Shown: positions 35,372-45,969 of the stretch, piece after piece
How positions within the stretch are numbered: the first letter of the stretch is position 1
Layout of the letters: each line of letters opens with the position of its first letter
Assembly (NCBI GenBank): GCA_015680685.1
Contig: MNCI01025086.1
Span: 725,735 to 789,734, forward strand
Direction: 5' to 3'
DNA: 64,000 bases
Source: Gnetum montanum
Lineage: Eukaryota; Streptophyta; Gnetopsida; Gnetales; Gnetaceae
Made by a program: the position numbers and the translations under genes
The notes under the pieces: model-generated
The model's input: only the letters and a program-made list of their open reading frames with translations
Told to the model about the DNA's origin: nothing
Databases searched by the model: none

Positions 35372-35638
35372 AGGAACATTGCAATTCATATTGTTGAATG
35401 GCTAAATGCGGTCAATGTTAATCTTTCCTTTAACAATTTTGATGGGAATAGGTCAAAATCCTTGGACAACAAGCTTACACAGCTGGAAAACATGGGTCTT
35501 TCTCATAACAAGATTACGGGTCCTATTCTAGAGTCTTTGTCCAACCTTACTTTTCTTCAGGTTTTAAATTTATCATTGAAAAACTTTGAAGGTAATGTCA
35601 ACTATTCTGAAGGCTCTCTCCGAAGATTGAAAAATTAA
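35372..35638 (+). pseudogene. Fragment of a leucine-rich-repeat receptor-like protein inside F
   Basis: Plus-strand translation gives about 88 residues with consecutive plant-type LRR units: V-N-L-S-F-N-N-F-D-G, then L-E-N-M-G-L-S-H-N-K-I-T-G-P-I, then L-S-N-L-T-F-L-Q-V-L-N-L-S-L-K-N-F-E-G. The consensus L-x-L-S-x-N-x-F-x-G and the G-P-I turns identify extracellular LRRs of receptor-like proteins or kinases. It is open from about 35372 to the TAA at 35636-35638. There is no signal peptide, membrane segment or kinase part, so it is a captured or inherited fragment. Confidence 0.8.
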
Positions 35639-35789
35639 TCATTCGTGCACAAATCCTACATGACTGCAAGCAAACAAAACATGAATGAAAGTAATCTGAT
35701 TGGGTTGAATCCCTAATTTTCTAAAGCACCCAAAAATTTTAGAGCTTCCAATCCATTCCCAATCATGGCGTTCCAGAAAATCACATTTT

Positions 35790-35925
35790 TACCAGGGTAG
35801 TAGGAGTGACAAAATCACTGGCCACGTGGTGCTTATCGTGGCGTAGCCAGGCATCGGGAAAATCGCCATCGCCTTGGGCATGGTGAAGTCCCTGGGCGAC
35901 GAAACCTCCTTTGCCATGAACATGG
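35790..35925 (+). pseudogene. Fragment of a RuvB-like 2 (TIP49b/reptin) AAA+ ATPase around Walker A, inside F
   Basis: In the frame of AAA at 35811 the sequence reads K-I-T-G-H-V-V-L-I-V-A-stop-P-G-I-G-K-I-A-I-A-L-G-M, then K-S-L-G-D-E-T-S-F. This matches the conserved RuvB-like 2 segment K-I-A-G-R-A-V-L-x-A-G-Q-P-G-T-G-K-T-A-I-A-M-G-M at most positions. The stop (TAG 35844-35846) sits where Gln is expected (CAG to TAG), and the Walker A Lys-Thr is Lys-Ile. The ending A-I-A-x-G-M and S-L-G favour the type 2 over the type 1 paralogue. Only about 40 residues remain, roughly one exon. Confidence 0.75.
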
Positions 35926-35989
35926 CAGTGAGAGATGAGAAAAAAAAAACCCTCATCCACACATAGAAACAGAGTCACGTTTCATTGAA

Positions 35990-36890
35990 ACCCCAGTCTC
36001 ATTACCAGATTTGCTTGATAATATCAGGGCATCTTCATCAAATTAAACTACCCCCTTCTCTAGCACTGCCGCTACATCAGCGAGCTCTTGTTCTGTGCGG
36101 CAGTCTACGATGTGTAGTTGAGGAGTGATTGCGTCGTCATCACACCATCAATCCCTACTGGCCTCTATGTTGTTTCACAAATTTCATTAGCAATGCATGG
36201 GAATACATTTTGTTTGCTACGTTTTGGTTCTATCTCATTGCTTGAACAACTTCCTAACATGCAAATTCGGAGGGGCATAACAACTTTCAGTTATCACCAG
36301 ATGATTTTTGAAAGGGTTTTGATGCAGATACCATTATTAGAACTTCTGTAATTAAAATGCATTCCAAATGTAGGGATATATATGAAGTTAGAAAACTGCT
36401 TCCAGAGAAGACTTTGCAATGGTGAACCTGCAAATAATCTTATCAAAAATAGCAACAATGCTCGACGCCGATGCATTCATTATCGCCATACCAATCCACT
36501 GAACGTGGCAACAAAGACATGAAGGAATAATAAGATAGGTGTACAACTGAATCAGTAGAACCAGGAGATTTTTTAGCCAATGCCGATAAATCAGAGTTGC
36601 AGTTTATTCATTGCTAAAGAAAAATAAAAAACCCAAACACGCGAAATTGGAGTTACAGAAATAAAATTTCAATTTCACATGAGCTGGTGGTAAAAATATA
36701 ATTTTGGAAATTTCTCACATACGATAATGATATGGATCCCTTGTTAAATTCCTATCATTAATTTACTTATCTCGAGTGAATTACTAAGGCTTTATACACA
36801 ATGGGAAATTAAAAATCCTAAAATAAAAATTGAACGAAGCTCTCATAAGATTCAGGTCTTGAATTTATTTTTCAAAAATTATTTTATAGG
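35990..36890 (+). other. Remaining F cargo, unrecognised
   Basis: Between the RuvB-like fragment and the promoter block shared with F-prime. 35990-36140 is GC-richer and reads S-R-F-I-E-T-P-V-S-L-P-D-L-L-D-N-I before a stop. 36118-36351 is open for 77 codons on the plus strand. No family was recognised, and the block is not shared with F-prime. It could be flanking exon or intron of a captured gene. Confidence 0.35.
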
Positions 36891-37994
36891 TTGTTGCCTA
36901 TAAAATATTTGTAATATTTACAAATGTCAATGTTAGCATAAGTTCCTCCTAATTTTTTGTATAACTTCCTAACTAGATTCAAGAAATATCTCCTAACTAG
37001 TTGGGTAAGTTATAACTTCCTTTCTTGGGAGAGAAGTTAGCTAAGATATTTTGAAATATGTAACTACCTTTTGAACCTTATAAGAAGGCTTCAGGGTTAA
37101 GAGGAAAGAGATATTGGGACTACTAGCACATACTTGGGGTCACACATTGTGAAAGATTGCTTGTAAGAGGACTGGCTAAAGAAAATATTTTAGCCTCTTT
37201 ATCATAGTCCTATGAGTTATGTTTTATTTTTATTTTGTTTAAATTGTTTAGCTAGTGGTTTAGATAGTATCATCCTTGGCAAGTAATTTTGGGATTTTTA
37301 GATTGCTCTTATTGTTCTTGTTGCCCGATAGAAAATTTCTGTTAAAATTTTGCCATAGAAGCGCTTGTGTTTAAAAGCCTTAAGAGCATTTTAGTAGTAA
37401 ATTTTATTATTGTGCAACGTATAATAACTACTATTGAGATTGTTGTAAGAGAGCCTCTACTTGTAGTCATGCCGTTGAACGATTCAATAGTCAAGAGGGT
37501 TCAAAAAATCTTTGGTATTTTGATGGGACCAGAATAGCTTCTTTTATCTTTAAAGTGAATCTCCATGGTATTTCAATCAGAAATTGTCAAGTCTTTTGAA
37601 GGTTCTATTGAATGCAATTGTTGATGTCCATTATCTAGCCAAAATGGAGTCTCGTACGTGATAGTTTACGCAGCAATTTTTTAGTAGCATAGTAGGATTA
37701 TCTTGAAGAAATTTCTTATTTGGGCTTTGGAAGTTTGAAAAATTCGTAATTATTGAATTTGGGGATAGCTTTATTGTGAATTTTTTACTTGTATCATTTT
37801 ACCTTATTTAAATATTTGAGATCTTTACACAAATCTGCTTTCTTTCCTTTCTATTTCCATTGAATCTTGCTCTATTTCTAGTTTTCTTGTGGAACTATTT
37901 CTTTCTCTGGGGAAAATTAGAAGTAGATTTGCGAAGTTGTGCTTAAATGTTTTTGCAAAATTTTATTTGTTACAAGTAGGTATTATAAGGACTG

Positions 37995-38163
37995 CGTAGA
38001 CTAGGCAATTAAACAAAATAGGAATTCCCAACAACTCACAGTACTTGGCAAAGTTGGCTGAATCTCTTTAAGATAAGTCATTTGTAGTTTACACACAATG
38101 CAATCATTTCATTTTCACAACCGCACACCGCAACAGCACACACACATACTCACATTAACTACT
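37995..38163. repeat. 169-bp block repeated exactly on the other side of an N run
   Basis: Identical by eye to 38910-39078. Both copies start CGTAGACTAGGC and end TTAACTACT. The first copy stops exactly at the start of the N run and the second starts exactly at its end. This is the pattern of two overlapping contig ends placed side by side. Confidence 0.95.
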
Positions 38164-38909
38164 NNNNNNNNNNNNNNNNNNNNNNNNNNNNNNNNNNNNN
38201 NNNNNNNNNNNNNNNNNNNNNNNNNNNNNNNNNNNNNNNNNNNNNNNNNNNNNNNNNNNNNNNNNNNNNNNNNNNNNNNNNNNNNNNNNNNNNNNNNNNN
38301 NNNNNNNNNNNNNNNNNNNNNNNNNNNNNNNNNNNNNNNNNNNNNNNNNNNNNNNNNNNNNNNNNNNNNNNNNNNNNNNNNNNNNNNNNNNNNNNNNNNN
38401 NNNNNNNNNNNNNNNNNNNNNNNNNNNNNNNNNNNNNNNNNNNNNNNNNNNNNNNNNNNNNNNNNNNNNNNNNNNNNNNNNNNNNNNNNNNNNNNNNNNN
38501 NNNNNNNNNNNNNNNNNNNNNNNNNNNNNNNNNNNNNNNNNNNNNNNNNNNNNNNNNNNNNNNNNNNNNNNNNNNNNNNNNNNNNNNNNNNNNNNNNNNN
38601 NNNNNNNNNNNNNNNNNNNNNNNNNNNNNNNNNNNNNNNNNNNNNNNNNNNNNNNNNNNNNNNNNNNNNNNNNNNNNNNNNNNNNNNNNNNNNNNNNNNN
38701 NNNNNNNNNNNNNNNNNNNNNNNNNNNNNNNNNNNNNNNNNNNNNNNNNNNNNNNNNNNNNNNNNNNNNNNNNNNNNNNNNNNNNNNNNNNNNNNNNNNN
38801 NNNNNNNNNNNNNNNNNNNNNNNNNNNNNNNNNNNNNNNNNNNNNNNNNNNNNNNNNNNNNNNNNNNNNNNNNNNNNNNNNNNNNNNNNNNNNNNNNNNN
38901 NNNNNNNNN
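38164..38909. other. Assembly gap of 746 N, probably false
   Basis: Undetermined bases flanked by identical 169-bp ends. If the contig ends overlap, the true sequence has neither the gap nor the second copy, shortening F to about 3345 bp. Apparent reading frames across the gap are artefacts. Confidence 0.98.
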
Positions 38910-39185
38910 CGTAGACTAGGCAATTAAACAAAATAGGAATTCCCAACAACTCACAGTACTTGGCAAAGTTGGCTGAATCTCTTTAAGATAAGTCATTTGT
39001 AGTTTACACACAATGCAATCATTTCATTTTCACAACCGCACACCGCAACAGCACACACACATACTCACATTAACTACTGAGTCTATTTGGAGGTATTTGG
39101 GCCTTGGTGTTGCCAGAGACCAGCAAGCACCTAAATCCTGTTCGAGGACACTCGTTGGCAGTCGCATCCCAAATGGTCACTAACA

Positions 39186-39502
39186 GAAAACATTAATCTA
39201 TTCTTAGTGCTGCAAGGATTGTCGAAAGCGTTCATTTTTATTCCCATCACAATGTTGTGCTTAGGTACATCAATGTTCAAAACACACTTAGACTCCTGCT
39301 ATGGGCACTAAGAAAATATTCTAACTCTAGAGAAAAAAACTGCAAGATCTTCGCTAACTATTACAAAAAAAATTGATTCTCAAATCATGAGCCCAAGCAC
39401 TATATTTATAGGTCATACCCCATGATATCAAATATTCGACATCATGTCCTAGCTTTGACATTAGATACCCAACATTGTAGCATGCAAGAACATGATTCAT
39501 CA
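39186..39502 (-). repeat. Element E 5' LTR, second part
   Basis: Resumes with GAAAACATTAATCTATTC, matching 26600 onward in the 3' LTR. It contains the TATA box (CTATAAATA on the minus strand, about 39403-39411) and a U3 palindrome based on GATATC (about 39423-39450). It ends TTCATCA at 39502. Confidence 0.88.
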
Positions 39503-39507
39503 GTAAG

Positions 39508-40260
39508 CTTGACCAATGGTTTAGCGATCTTAAAGAAATTCTCTATGAATTTTTGGTAGTAGCTAGTGTGTCCAAAGAATGATTAGACATCTTTAATGGT
39601 TTTTAGTTGGCAAGTTATTCCTTGGATGACCTTAATATTTTTAGGATCCACCTCAATCCTTGCTTGTGAGATTCTATGCCTTGACACAATGCTCTCCTGG
39701 ACCATGAGATGGATCTTCTACCAATTAAGTTGAAGATAAGTCTTCATGCACCTTTTAAGCACTTGCTCAAGGTGGTCTAGGGCTTACTTGAACATAGCAC
39801 CATAATTGGAGAAGTCATCTATGAAGAATTCCACCCCACTACCAATCTTCTATTGAAAAATACTCAAGACAAGGCATTGAAATGTTGCAGAGGCATTACA
39901 AAGACCAAAAGGCATCCTTTTATATGCAAATGTTTCCCAAGGATTTGTAAATATTATTTTGGCCCCATCTTCTACCACAATTTGAATCTGGTTATAGCCA
40001 CTTTAACCATCCAAAAAGCTATAATAGAAATTCCCAAAGATAGTGTCCAACACCTAGTCCATAAATGGCAATGAAAAATTATCTTTGAATGTTGCAATGT
40101 TCAACAACCTAAAATCAATATAGACCCACCACTTGTCATCTTTCTTTAGCATGAGCATGAGTGGGCTAACCCATTCACTATCCACAATGGGATAGATGAA
40201 CCTTACCTTGAGGATTTGTTCAATTTCTCTTTGATGGTTCACTTCAATTTGGGATTCAAC
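39508..40260 (-). pseudogene. Element D reverse transcriptase
   Basis: Minus strand. F-I-Y-P-I-V-D-S-E-W-V-S-P near 40200 is followed by K-W-W-V-Y-I-D-F-R-L-L-N-I-A-T-F. The catalytic block F-F-I-D-D-F-S-N-Y-G is intact (I-D-D codons at 39813-39821). The finger-to-connection blocks continue to A-K-P-L-V-K-L-T at the junction with element E. Stops such as TAA near 40180 break it. Confidence 0.87.
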
Positions 40261-41340
40261 TACTTCTGTGACTACCTCTTTGACTTGATGGAAGGATTAG
40301 TATAGATGTAATGTTGGCATATCCAAGGATCAATCCCTATGAGTTTAGGATATGACCAAGAAAAGGTGTTGGTTATTTATTGATCACATTCAACAACATT
40401 CTTTTCTACTTAGGAGCAAGGTTGGCATTGATTATTACTGGCTTACCATTTCTTAGAAATGCATATTCCATGCTAAAAAATAGAGTTTTCAACTCTAAGG
40501 GCTTTCATTTAAAATTTTTAGGGACTTCCAACTCTCCCCAATAAGTATCATTGGATTCATCATCAACGAGTTGGTGATGAACTTGTTCTAGTTCATCCAT
40601 GCCTTCAACATAGGCACATGTTAAGATCTTAATTGGTTCCATGCCAAAAGTGCTACTTTCACAATTAGTTGTTAGCCACTGGGTGCCCTCCTAGTTTGTG
40701 GCTATTGTGTATAGGCACTTTTGGATTTCAGATTCATTTGCACATTATCTATATGCTTTGATTGATGTGCTTTTGATAAACCATAACTTTTACACATAGT
40801 TGCATCCTCTATTATTGTATGTGATGCATGGAACTCTCTTGTTCTCAATATTTTTAAAATCATTTTCCTTGGAAATTTATAGGAAAAGACCTCTAATTCT
40901 CATTCATGCATTAATGGTGCTCAAGAAAGCTCTTCCAAAAATGATTGAGAAATCCCCTTTGCAATTGTCAACCTTGATCACCAGGAAATCGACAAGATAG
41001 GACCATCCACAAATAGTGGTCACAATGTCCTTCACTAATCCCAAGGGAATAGTGATGGATTGATCTACCAATTCTAAATGAATGTTTCTCTTCTTGAGAG
41101 CAGGTAGGTTCTAAGCTTTGTACATTTCATGGGAAATCAAATTAACACTAGAACTTGAATCAAAAAAAGCCTTGCATGGCTTATTTTCAGCAATCTGCAA
41201 GTAGATGAAAGAACTTCTAGGATTAGCTCTTTTCTTGGGAAGGTTGCCAACATTAATCCAATAAGATACATCATGGGTTAACATGATTGTGTAGACCTTG
41301 GGAGGTGTTTATTTTGAAGGGATCTCAAAAGTAATAGATG
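40261..41340 (-). pseudogene. Element D protease and protease-RT linker
   Basis: Minus strand. The protease block C-K-A-F-F-D-S-S-S-S-V-N-L-I-S is at about 41178-41140 (catalytic Asp kept, following Leu-Gly changed). A V-T-T-I-C-G-W-S-Y-L block lies near 41010 and the I-M-G/I-I-F-G-R-A block near 40935. The linker carries blocks corresponding to S-M-E-Y-A-F-L and V-I-I-N-A-N-L-A near 40460-40420. Frameshifts are present. Confidence 0.75.
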
Positions 41341-43729
41341 CAGAGGATGAAGGAGACAAAGGATGACTAGCTACATAAGTCAGTGAGGACTTTGTAGGGC
41401 CATTGGTTTAAAATAATGATCTTTTATCAGGTTTGGGTTCTAAACCACTTGGTAGAGAAATTGGTTGTAAGTTAATGATCTTAGTAGCATTATGTTGTTA
41501 TGGTTGTGTAGGAATTTCACCCTGCATGAATGGACAAGGGGGTAATTAGGTTGAGGGAGGAGAAACATGTGCTAAAGGATGAGAAGGGTGATAAGGGTAT
41601 GGGGATTCCCCTCTAGGAGATGGAGAATGAGTTCTATAATACTCTAGATGGTAGTAGTGATGTTAGAATGAAATATGACTATAAGAGTCATATGGATACA
41701 TAGGTTGTTGAACATAGTACCATATGGATTAGGCTATCTATAAGGTTACTACTACCTAGGTGGTGTCATCCCTCATGATTGTGGTTGTTGTCATTGATGG
41801 TACTACTCATATGGTTGTCATGGAGCTCCACTTGGATAATAAGCTTGTTGTTGGTGGTAGAATTGCCTTGGATTGCCTTGAGGATAAGGTAATCATATGG
41901 GTGTATGCCTTCTTGCCAGTCTATAATTTAAAGTGTACACCCTAGATTCCTATAAGTGTGACACAATAGAGCAACATTCCTTAGGATGTTCATATTGGTA
42001 GATGTTACACCACCACCATCATTTGATTCTAACTTCACAACCTCTTCCAATACAATAGCTTTTCCCTTACTCCTTTGGTAGGAATATTAAGCTTCCTTTC
42101 TTCTCTTATGACTATGATCACTACCTTACTCTTTTGATTCTTCTACAATTTTTAAAGCAGTTTGATATTTTTTGTTCAACGATTCCCACATTTTATCCAC
42201 TTTAGTAAAAATTTTGTAAACAAACTTTTTAATCAATAATATTTTTTATTGCACCACTTCATCAAGTGATGCCTCCCCCTCAATATCACAAAAACAAACC
42301 TCCATTTTTCTAATGGAAGGATCTTGGTTATACTCCTCAGCACGTTTCCATTTTCTTAACTCACCTTCTTCTTTTGCAACCTACTTAATTAGTCTTTGAA
42401 TTTGATGGGCTTGAAGTTTTAACAATCTCCCTTAGGCATAAACCCCAAGGGTTCTCCTCATTTTTTATTAGAGCCCATCTATGATATGGCAAAGCTATTC
42501 GCTAAGAATAACCATGGCTAGGACACCTATGCAAAAGGGAATAATACCTACCCCTGGCTACATTCAAGGGTTGATGTGTTTCTTGTTGCCAGCCTTGGAT
42601 TTGCTTTCTGAAATTGGATACTCTGGAGTATGTTTGATATTTTTCATTAAACAACTCAAGCATCATACAAGGAATTAATTCCATCTCCATAGAGAAATTC
42701 CAACTTTCTACTTCTTTTGTGAATGTCCTAGGAAACAACTTAAGTTTTTTCCAATCATTCTCTATATTCTACAAGGCACAAGCATTGTGAAAGACTTGGA
42801 GATGGGTTTACGAATCTGAGTTGTATCCCCCTCAAGTTTGGGAATATTATTCATATCCAACCTCTTGATTCTACTATCCTTCACATGCCTAGTTGGAATT
42901 TTGACTACCTCTATGATGTTCAACATGCTTTGAGTTGCCAAAAACTTTTCATCATCATCATAATTTCAATGATGCCTATGATGTCCTCTACTATTCCTTC
43001 ATTCATGGTAGGGCCTACAAGCATTGTTGTCCCACTATCCATCTTCATTATGATTTTGTCCTTTGTAATGTTAGTTGGATTCAAAGGAGGAAGAAGAAGA
43101 TGAAGATGAAGAGGACAAAGAGGAAGGAGGACTTCCATCACCATGGTGTCTACCATCTTCTATCTTCTTATCACAGCCATGGTCATCAAGTTTATTGTCA
43201 TCATGATGCTTGCCTAAGCCCTTGCCTTAACTCCCACTTTTTCCTAAACTTAAATTATTGATAGTGGACTATAAGTTCATGTTCAAGCCCCATTCTTCAG
43301 AGTGAAGGGATGGAGAATCTTCATATTGAGAACCCTAAAAGCTAGGATCCTCCTTGTCATTTTGATTCAATAGGAACAAGGGGTTAGTGAAACATTTCCC
43401 CATTGTAGCTTCATGCTACTTCTTCTGGTGTTAGTCTTTTTTGTTTGTATTTCTATGGGATAGTAGTCTCAATAGTCATGGTCCTGCATAATGTATTTAT
43501 CATGGAGATCTTAGATGTCCAACCTCTTAAGATTTTAGAATAGCATCCTTCGAATATATTGGTCGAGAGGCAACACAACATTGCCCTCCATATCTCTCCA
43601 GCACAACTATTCATCCTGATGCAAGATGAAGGTGAAATTGGACACAAACTAATCTAGATGAGTGTATACCACTTTGAATTCTTGGGGAACTAGCAGTTTT
43701 AATTCATCATGCCTATGAGAAGAAGACAT
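41341..43729 (-). pseudogene. gag: Element D gag
   Basis: Starts at ATG (43729-43727), M-S-S-S-H-R. An N-terminal extension ends in an acidic/His-rich tract (about 43080-43260). The Retrotrans_gag domain runs from about 42870 leftward; 42738-42502 has F-P-R-T-F-T-K-E-V-E-S-W, M-L-E-L-F-N-E-K-Y-Q-T-Y and G-R-Y-Y-S-L-L-H-R-C-P. A C-terminal Pro/Tyr/Gln-rich part leads into protease. TAG/TAA stops and frame changes break it. Confidence 0.83.
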
Positions 43730-43867
43730 TTTGGATTAAAAGAAGAACATAGTGTGCTTTAATTATAATAATTATTATTTTTTGAATAATTGCAACTTTA
43801 GGGTTCATTCCAACAATCTCAAATAATATTCACTAAGTCCTAGATAGCATAGGTATTAAACTACAAG

Positions 43868-43886
43868 TCCTTGGCAATAGCTCCAA
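43868..43886 (-). promoter_or_regulatory. Element D primer-binding site, decayed tRNA-Asp type
   Basis: On the minus strand, TTGGAGCTATTGCCAAGGA directly after the 5' LTR end. Compared with the tRNA-Asp complement TGGCGCCGTTGCCGGGGA it keeps TGG, the central TTGCC and the final GGA, and differs mostly by transitions. Confidence 0.72.
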
Positions 43887-44770
43887 TGATGAGCAGTGAG
43901 TAGACCCTACACCCAACCATACGAATCATTAAGTGTTCATGCGTGATTTGATCAAATTCCATGGAATTATAGCCTTCTAAGTACACTGGTCTTTAGGAAG
44001 TGAAATTAATCATTACAATTGTTTTCTTCCCAATTACACTTATAAAATGCAAAGGTATGGTTAAGTGCAACTAAGGCTTATGCTTTTTATTATTTTTACG
44101 TTTTACGTTCTAAGTTGCCTAAGAATAAAGAATAAAGAATGAAAGGTATTTAATTGCTAATTTAATCAAAATAGCTAATATTTAACTAATCTTAACCTGA
44201 GCATCCATTCCCACTTGTTGTACACATCTTGAACATGTTTAATGCTACAATGTTACCAAATGTTAAGTGTTACTAGGATTACCAAGCACCAAGCATATGC
44301 TTTAAGTGCTCATACTTATGTGCTTAATTAATCACTATTTAATTTAGCTTAGTCTAGCTTAATTAATTACTTAACACATTAAAGAAAATTTCTTAAAATA
44401 TTAAATGCATAAAGGAAATAATTAATATATTTCAAAGTGTTGCAAGGTTTATCAGAAAGCTTGTCTTTATTTCTACATAAACTTTAGTGCTTAGGTACAA
44501 TAGTGCTTGAATAAAGATTCGTACACTCTTTGACTTCTATTGCAAGCACTTAGAAAATTATTCTAACTTCTAAATGACAAAACTACAAAGCTTCACTAAA
44601 ACTATGAGAATTATGTCATAAATGTGGTTGGTGAGCATGCATTTATAATCAAAATAGGGATCCTTGTTGATGGGCACACGTCAATGGATCAAACCCTACG
44701 TCAATGGGATCATGTCAATGGGGTCATGTCAACAACATCCCATCGACACGGCCAACCAAAAAACTCATCA
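43887..44770 (-). repeat. Element D 5' LTR
   Basis: 884 bp from TGATGAGCAGTGAGTAGACC to AACTCATCA. It aligns with the truncated 3' LTR at 22368-23010. The U3 half (44530-44770) has a cluster of GTCAATGG/CGTCAATGG units (44665-44735) in place of the GATATC palindromes of related LTRs. Confidence 0.88.
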
Positions 44771-45560
44771 ATTATGGTATAGAAAATTGGAAAATTTAAA
44801 TCTAATAGCAAGGTCTCTAAAAATAAAAGTTTTGAAGAATTATCCAACATCCAATCCAAGAAAGATAAGGTATATGACACTCATCAAAAATGTAAGTAAT
44901 GATCCATATTTTACAAGAGCAAAAATGATATTCCTACTAAACATTTTATTGAATTATTACATTTGGATTTTCTTGGACCTACTAGAGCTTGTAGCTTAGG
45001 TGGTAAAAGATATTATTTTTGTGATTGTTGCTGATTACTTAAGATTTACTTCGGTACTGCTACTAACCCATAAGGATGAAGCATTTCCTCACTTTAAAAA
45101 AATTTGCTACATGATACAAAGAGAGAAACCATACCTAATCAAGATGATTAGAAGTGACCATGGAGGAGAATTTGATAACCATGCCTTTAAGGAATACTAT
45201 TACAATGAGAGTATTGAATATGAATTTTCAGCACTAAGGAATCATTAAGAAAATGGAGTTGCGAAATGAAAGAATTGGGTTCTATAAGAAATGACCAAAA
45301 CCTTACTTAATGAACAGATGTTGCCAAAATGAATCATTATAGAAATAACTCTCATTCAAGCCATTTAGGTTCAAGAGTGCAAAGGATAGGTGGAGAGATC
45401 CATCAATAAGATTAAATATTCAACAATCAAAGATCTCAATAACAAATCTTCTCAAAGTTGATTCTAATGTAAAAAGATATTCAAGGCAAAGAAAGAAGAA
45501 GAATTGAGATATTGAGATTATTAGCCAACATTTTCCATCACACATAGCAAGAGAAGGATT
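44771..45560 (+). pseudogene. Ty1/copia element C, right part: pre-integrase and integrase core
   Basis: Resumes the pre-integrase domain with L-W-Y-R-K-L-E-N-L-N-L. The integrase core then has H-L-D-F-L-G-P-T-R-A (first catalytic Asp, about 44962-44964, in the frame before a one-base shift near 45018), V-I-V-A-D-Y-L-R-F-T, H-K-D-E-A-F, the second catalytic block I-R-S-D-H-G-G-E-F near 45145-45171, and E-N-G-V-A-K at about 45250, where the third acidic residue region is decayed. Copia RT and RNase H are not found further right, so the element is truncated as well as split. Confidence 0.82.
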
Positions 45561-45969
45561 CATCTTATATTCTTACTTACCAACAACAATTAATTAAAAT
45601 ATTGGATTTCTAATTTATTCTAATTTCTTTTTCTATAAGAACCACAATCTTTCTTATTACTCTCCTTTTTTTTTCAGCTACAACCTTCTCATGTTGGTGT
45701 TCATTTTTTGTTTCAGCTACAATCTTCTTTTGTTGTTATTCTCTTGAATAATCACATCGTTATATCATTTTCAATATCAAAGATAAACATAAAATTACTA
45801 GGTGAAGGAAAAGGATATATCATGTTAGATTAATAAATAATAAGAAAAACAATATAGAGATGAAGTCAATAGACTTTAAACACACAATGAAGGTGATAAA
45901 AATGTTATAGAAGTCCTAGTAATGAATACCACCAATGTGACATCATTGTCAAAAGTTAGGGAAAAAACA
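45561..45969. other. AT-rich stretch, nothing recognised
   Basis: No coding signal. 45660-45740 contains a repeated TTTCAGCTACAA-CTTCT segment (45676 and 45713), suggesting a small local duplication. It may hold the unrecognised 5' portion of the LINE or the eroded end of copia C. Confidence 0.35.

Larger units (their letters stand above)
34926..39185 (+). mobile_element. F: probable solo LTR (about 3.3 kb) carrying host gene fragments
   Basis: Starts TGTTGGCACATTTGG, ends CCAAATGGTCACTAACA, and is flanked by a perfect 5-bp duplication GAAAA (34921-34925 and 39186-39190) that interrupts the LTR of element E. It contains one TATA-like promoter (CTTATAAGAAGG, 37077-37088) and no gag or pol. 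F-prime (1-2425, reverse) shares its first 170 bases and its 36890-37545 block. TG...CA ends, a 5-bp duplication and one promoter fit a solo LTR. The raw length of 4260 bp includes a false gap and duplication of 915 bp. A non-LTR origin is not fully excluded, because no second copy of its right end is present. Confidence 0.65.
26101..39502 (-). mobile_element. Element E: Ty3/gypsy retrotransposon inserted in element D pol, itself interrupted by F
   Basis: Minus-strand element with 3' LTR at 26101 to about 26854, and 5' LTR split into 34437-34925 and 39186-39502 by F. The edges are TAATGAG (TGATGAG with one change) and TTCATCA. Flanks are GCAGG (26096-26100) and GTAAG (39503-39507), a 5-bp target duplication differing by two transitions. 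It contains gag, protease, RT, RNase H and integrase, with an internal deletion joining RNase H to integrase. Without F it would be about 9.1 kb, near the 9.9 kb of A. Confidence 0.88.
22368..44770 (-). mobile_element. Element D: Ty3/gypsy retrotransposon carrying ORF-X, split by element E
   Basis: Minus-strand element inserted in the pre-integrase region of copia C. The 5' LTR is at right (43887-44770), a truncated 3' LTR at left (22368 to about 23010). Order on the minus strand: primer site, gag, protease, RT (to 39508), interruption by E (26101-39502), RNase H, integrase, then an ORF-X fragment before the 3' LTR. The copia protein reads W-L up to the left edge and L-W-Y-R from the right edge, which fixes the insertion. 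The expected 5-bp target duplication has decayed (GCTAT at left, ATTAT at right). Confidence 0.85.

Noticed and set aside
38098-38949. Long apparent reading frames of 254-273 codons
   Set aside because: They consist almost wholly of undetermined bases from the N run.
34926-39185. DNA transposon with terminal inverted repeats (TGTTGG/CTAACA ends)
   Set aside because: The end similarity is short and imperfect, and the shared internal promoter block with F-prime and the TG...CA ends with 5-bp duplication fit an LTR better; kept as a residual possibility.
42885-43261. Plus-strand open frames of 72 and 108 codons
   Set aside because: Antisense to element D gag; no motif of their own.
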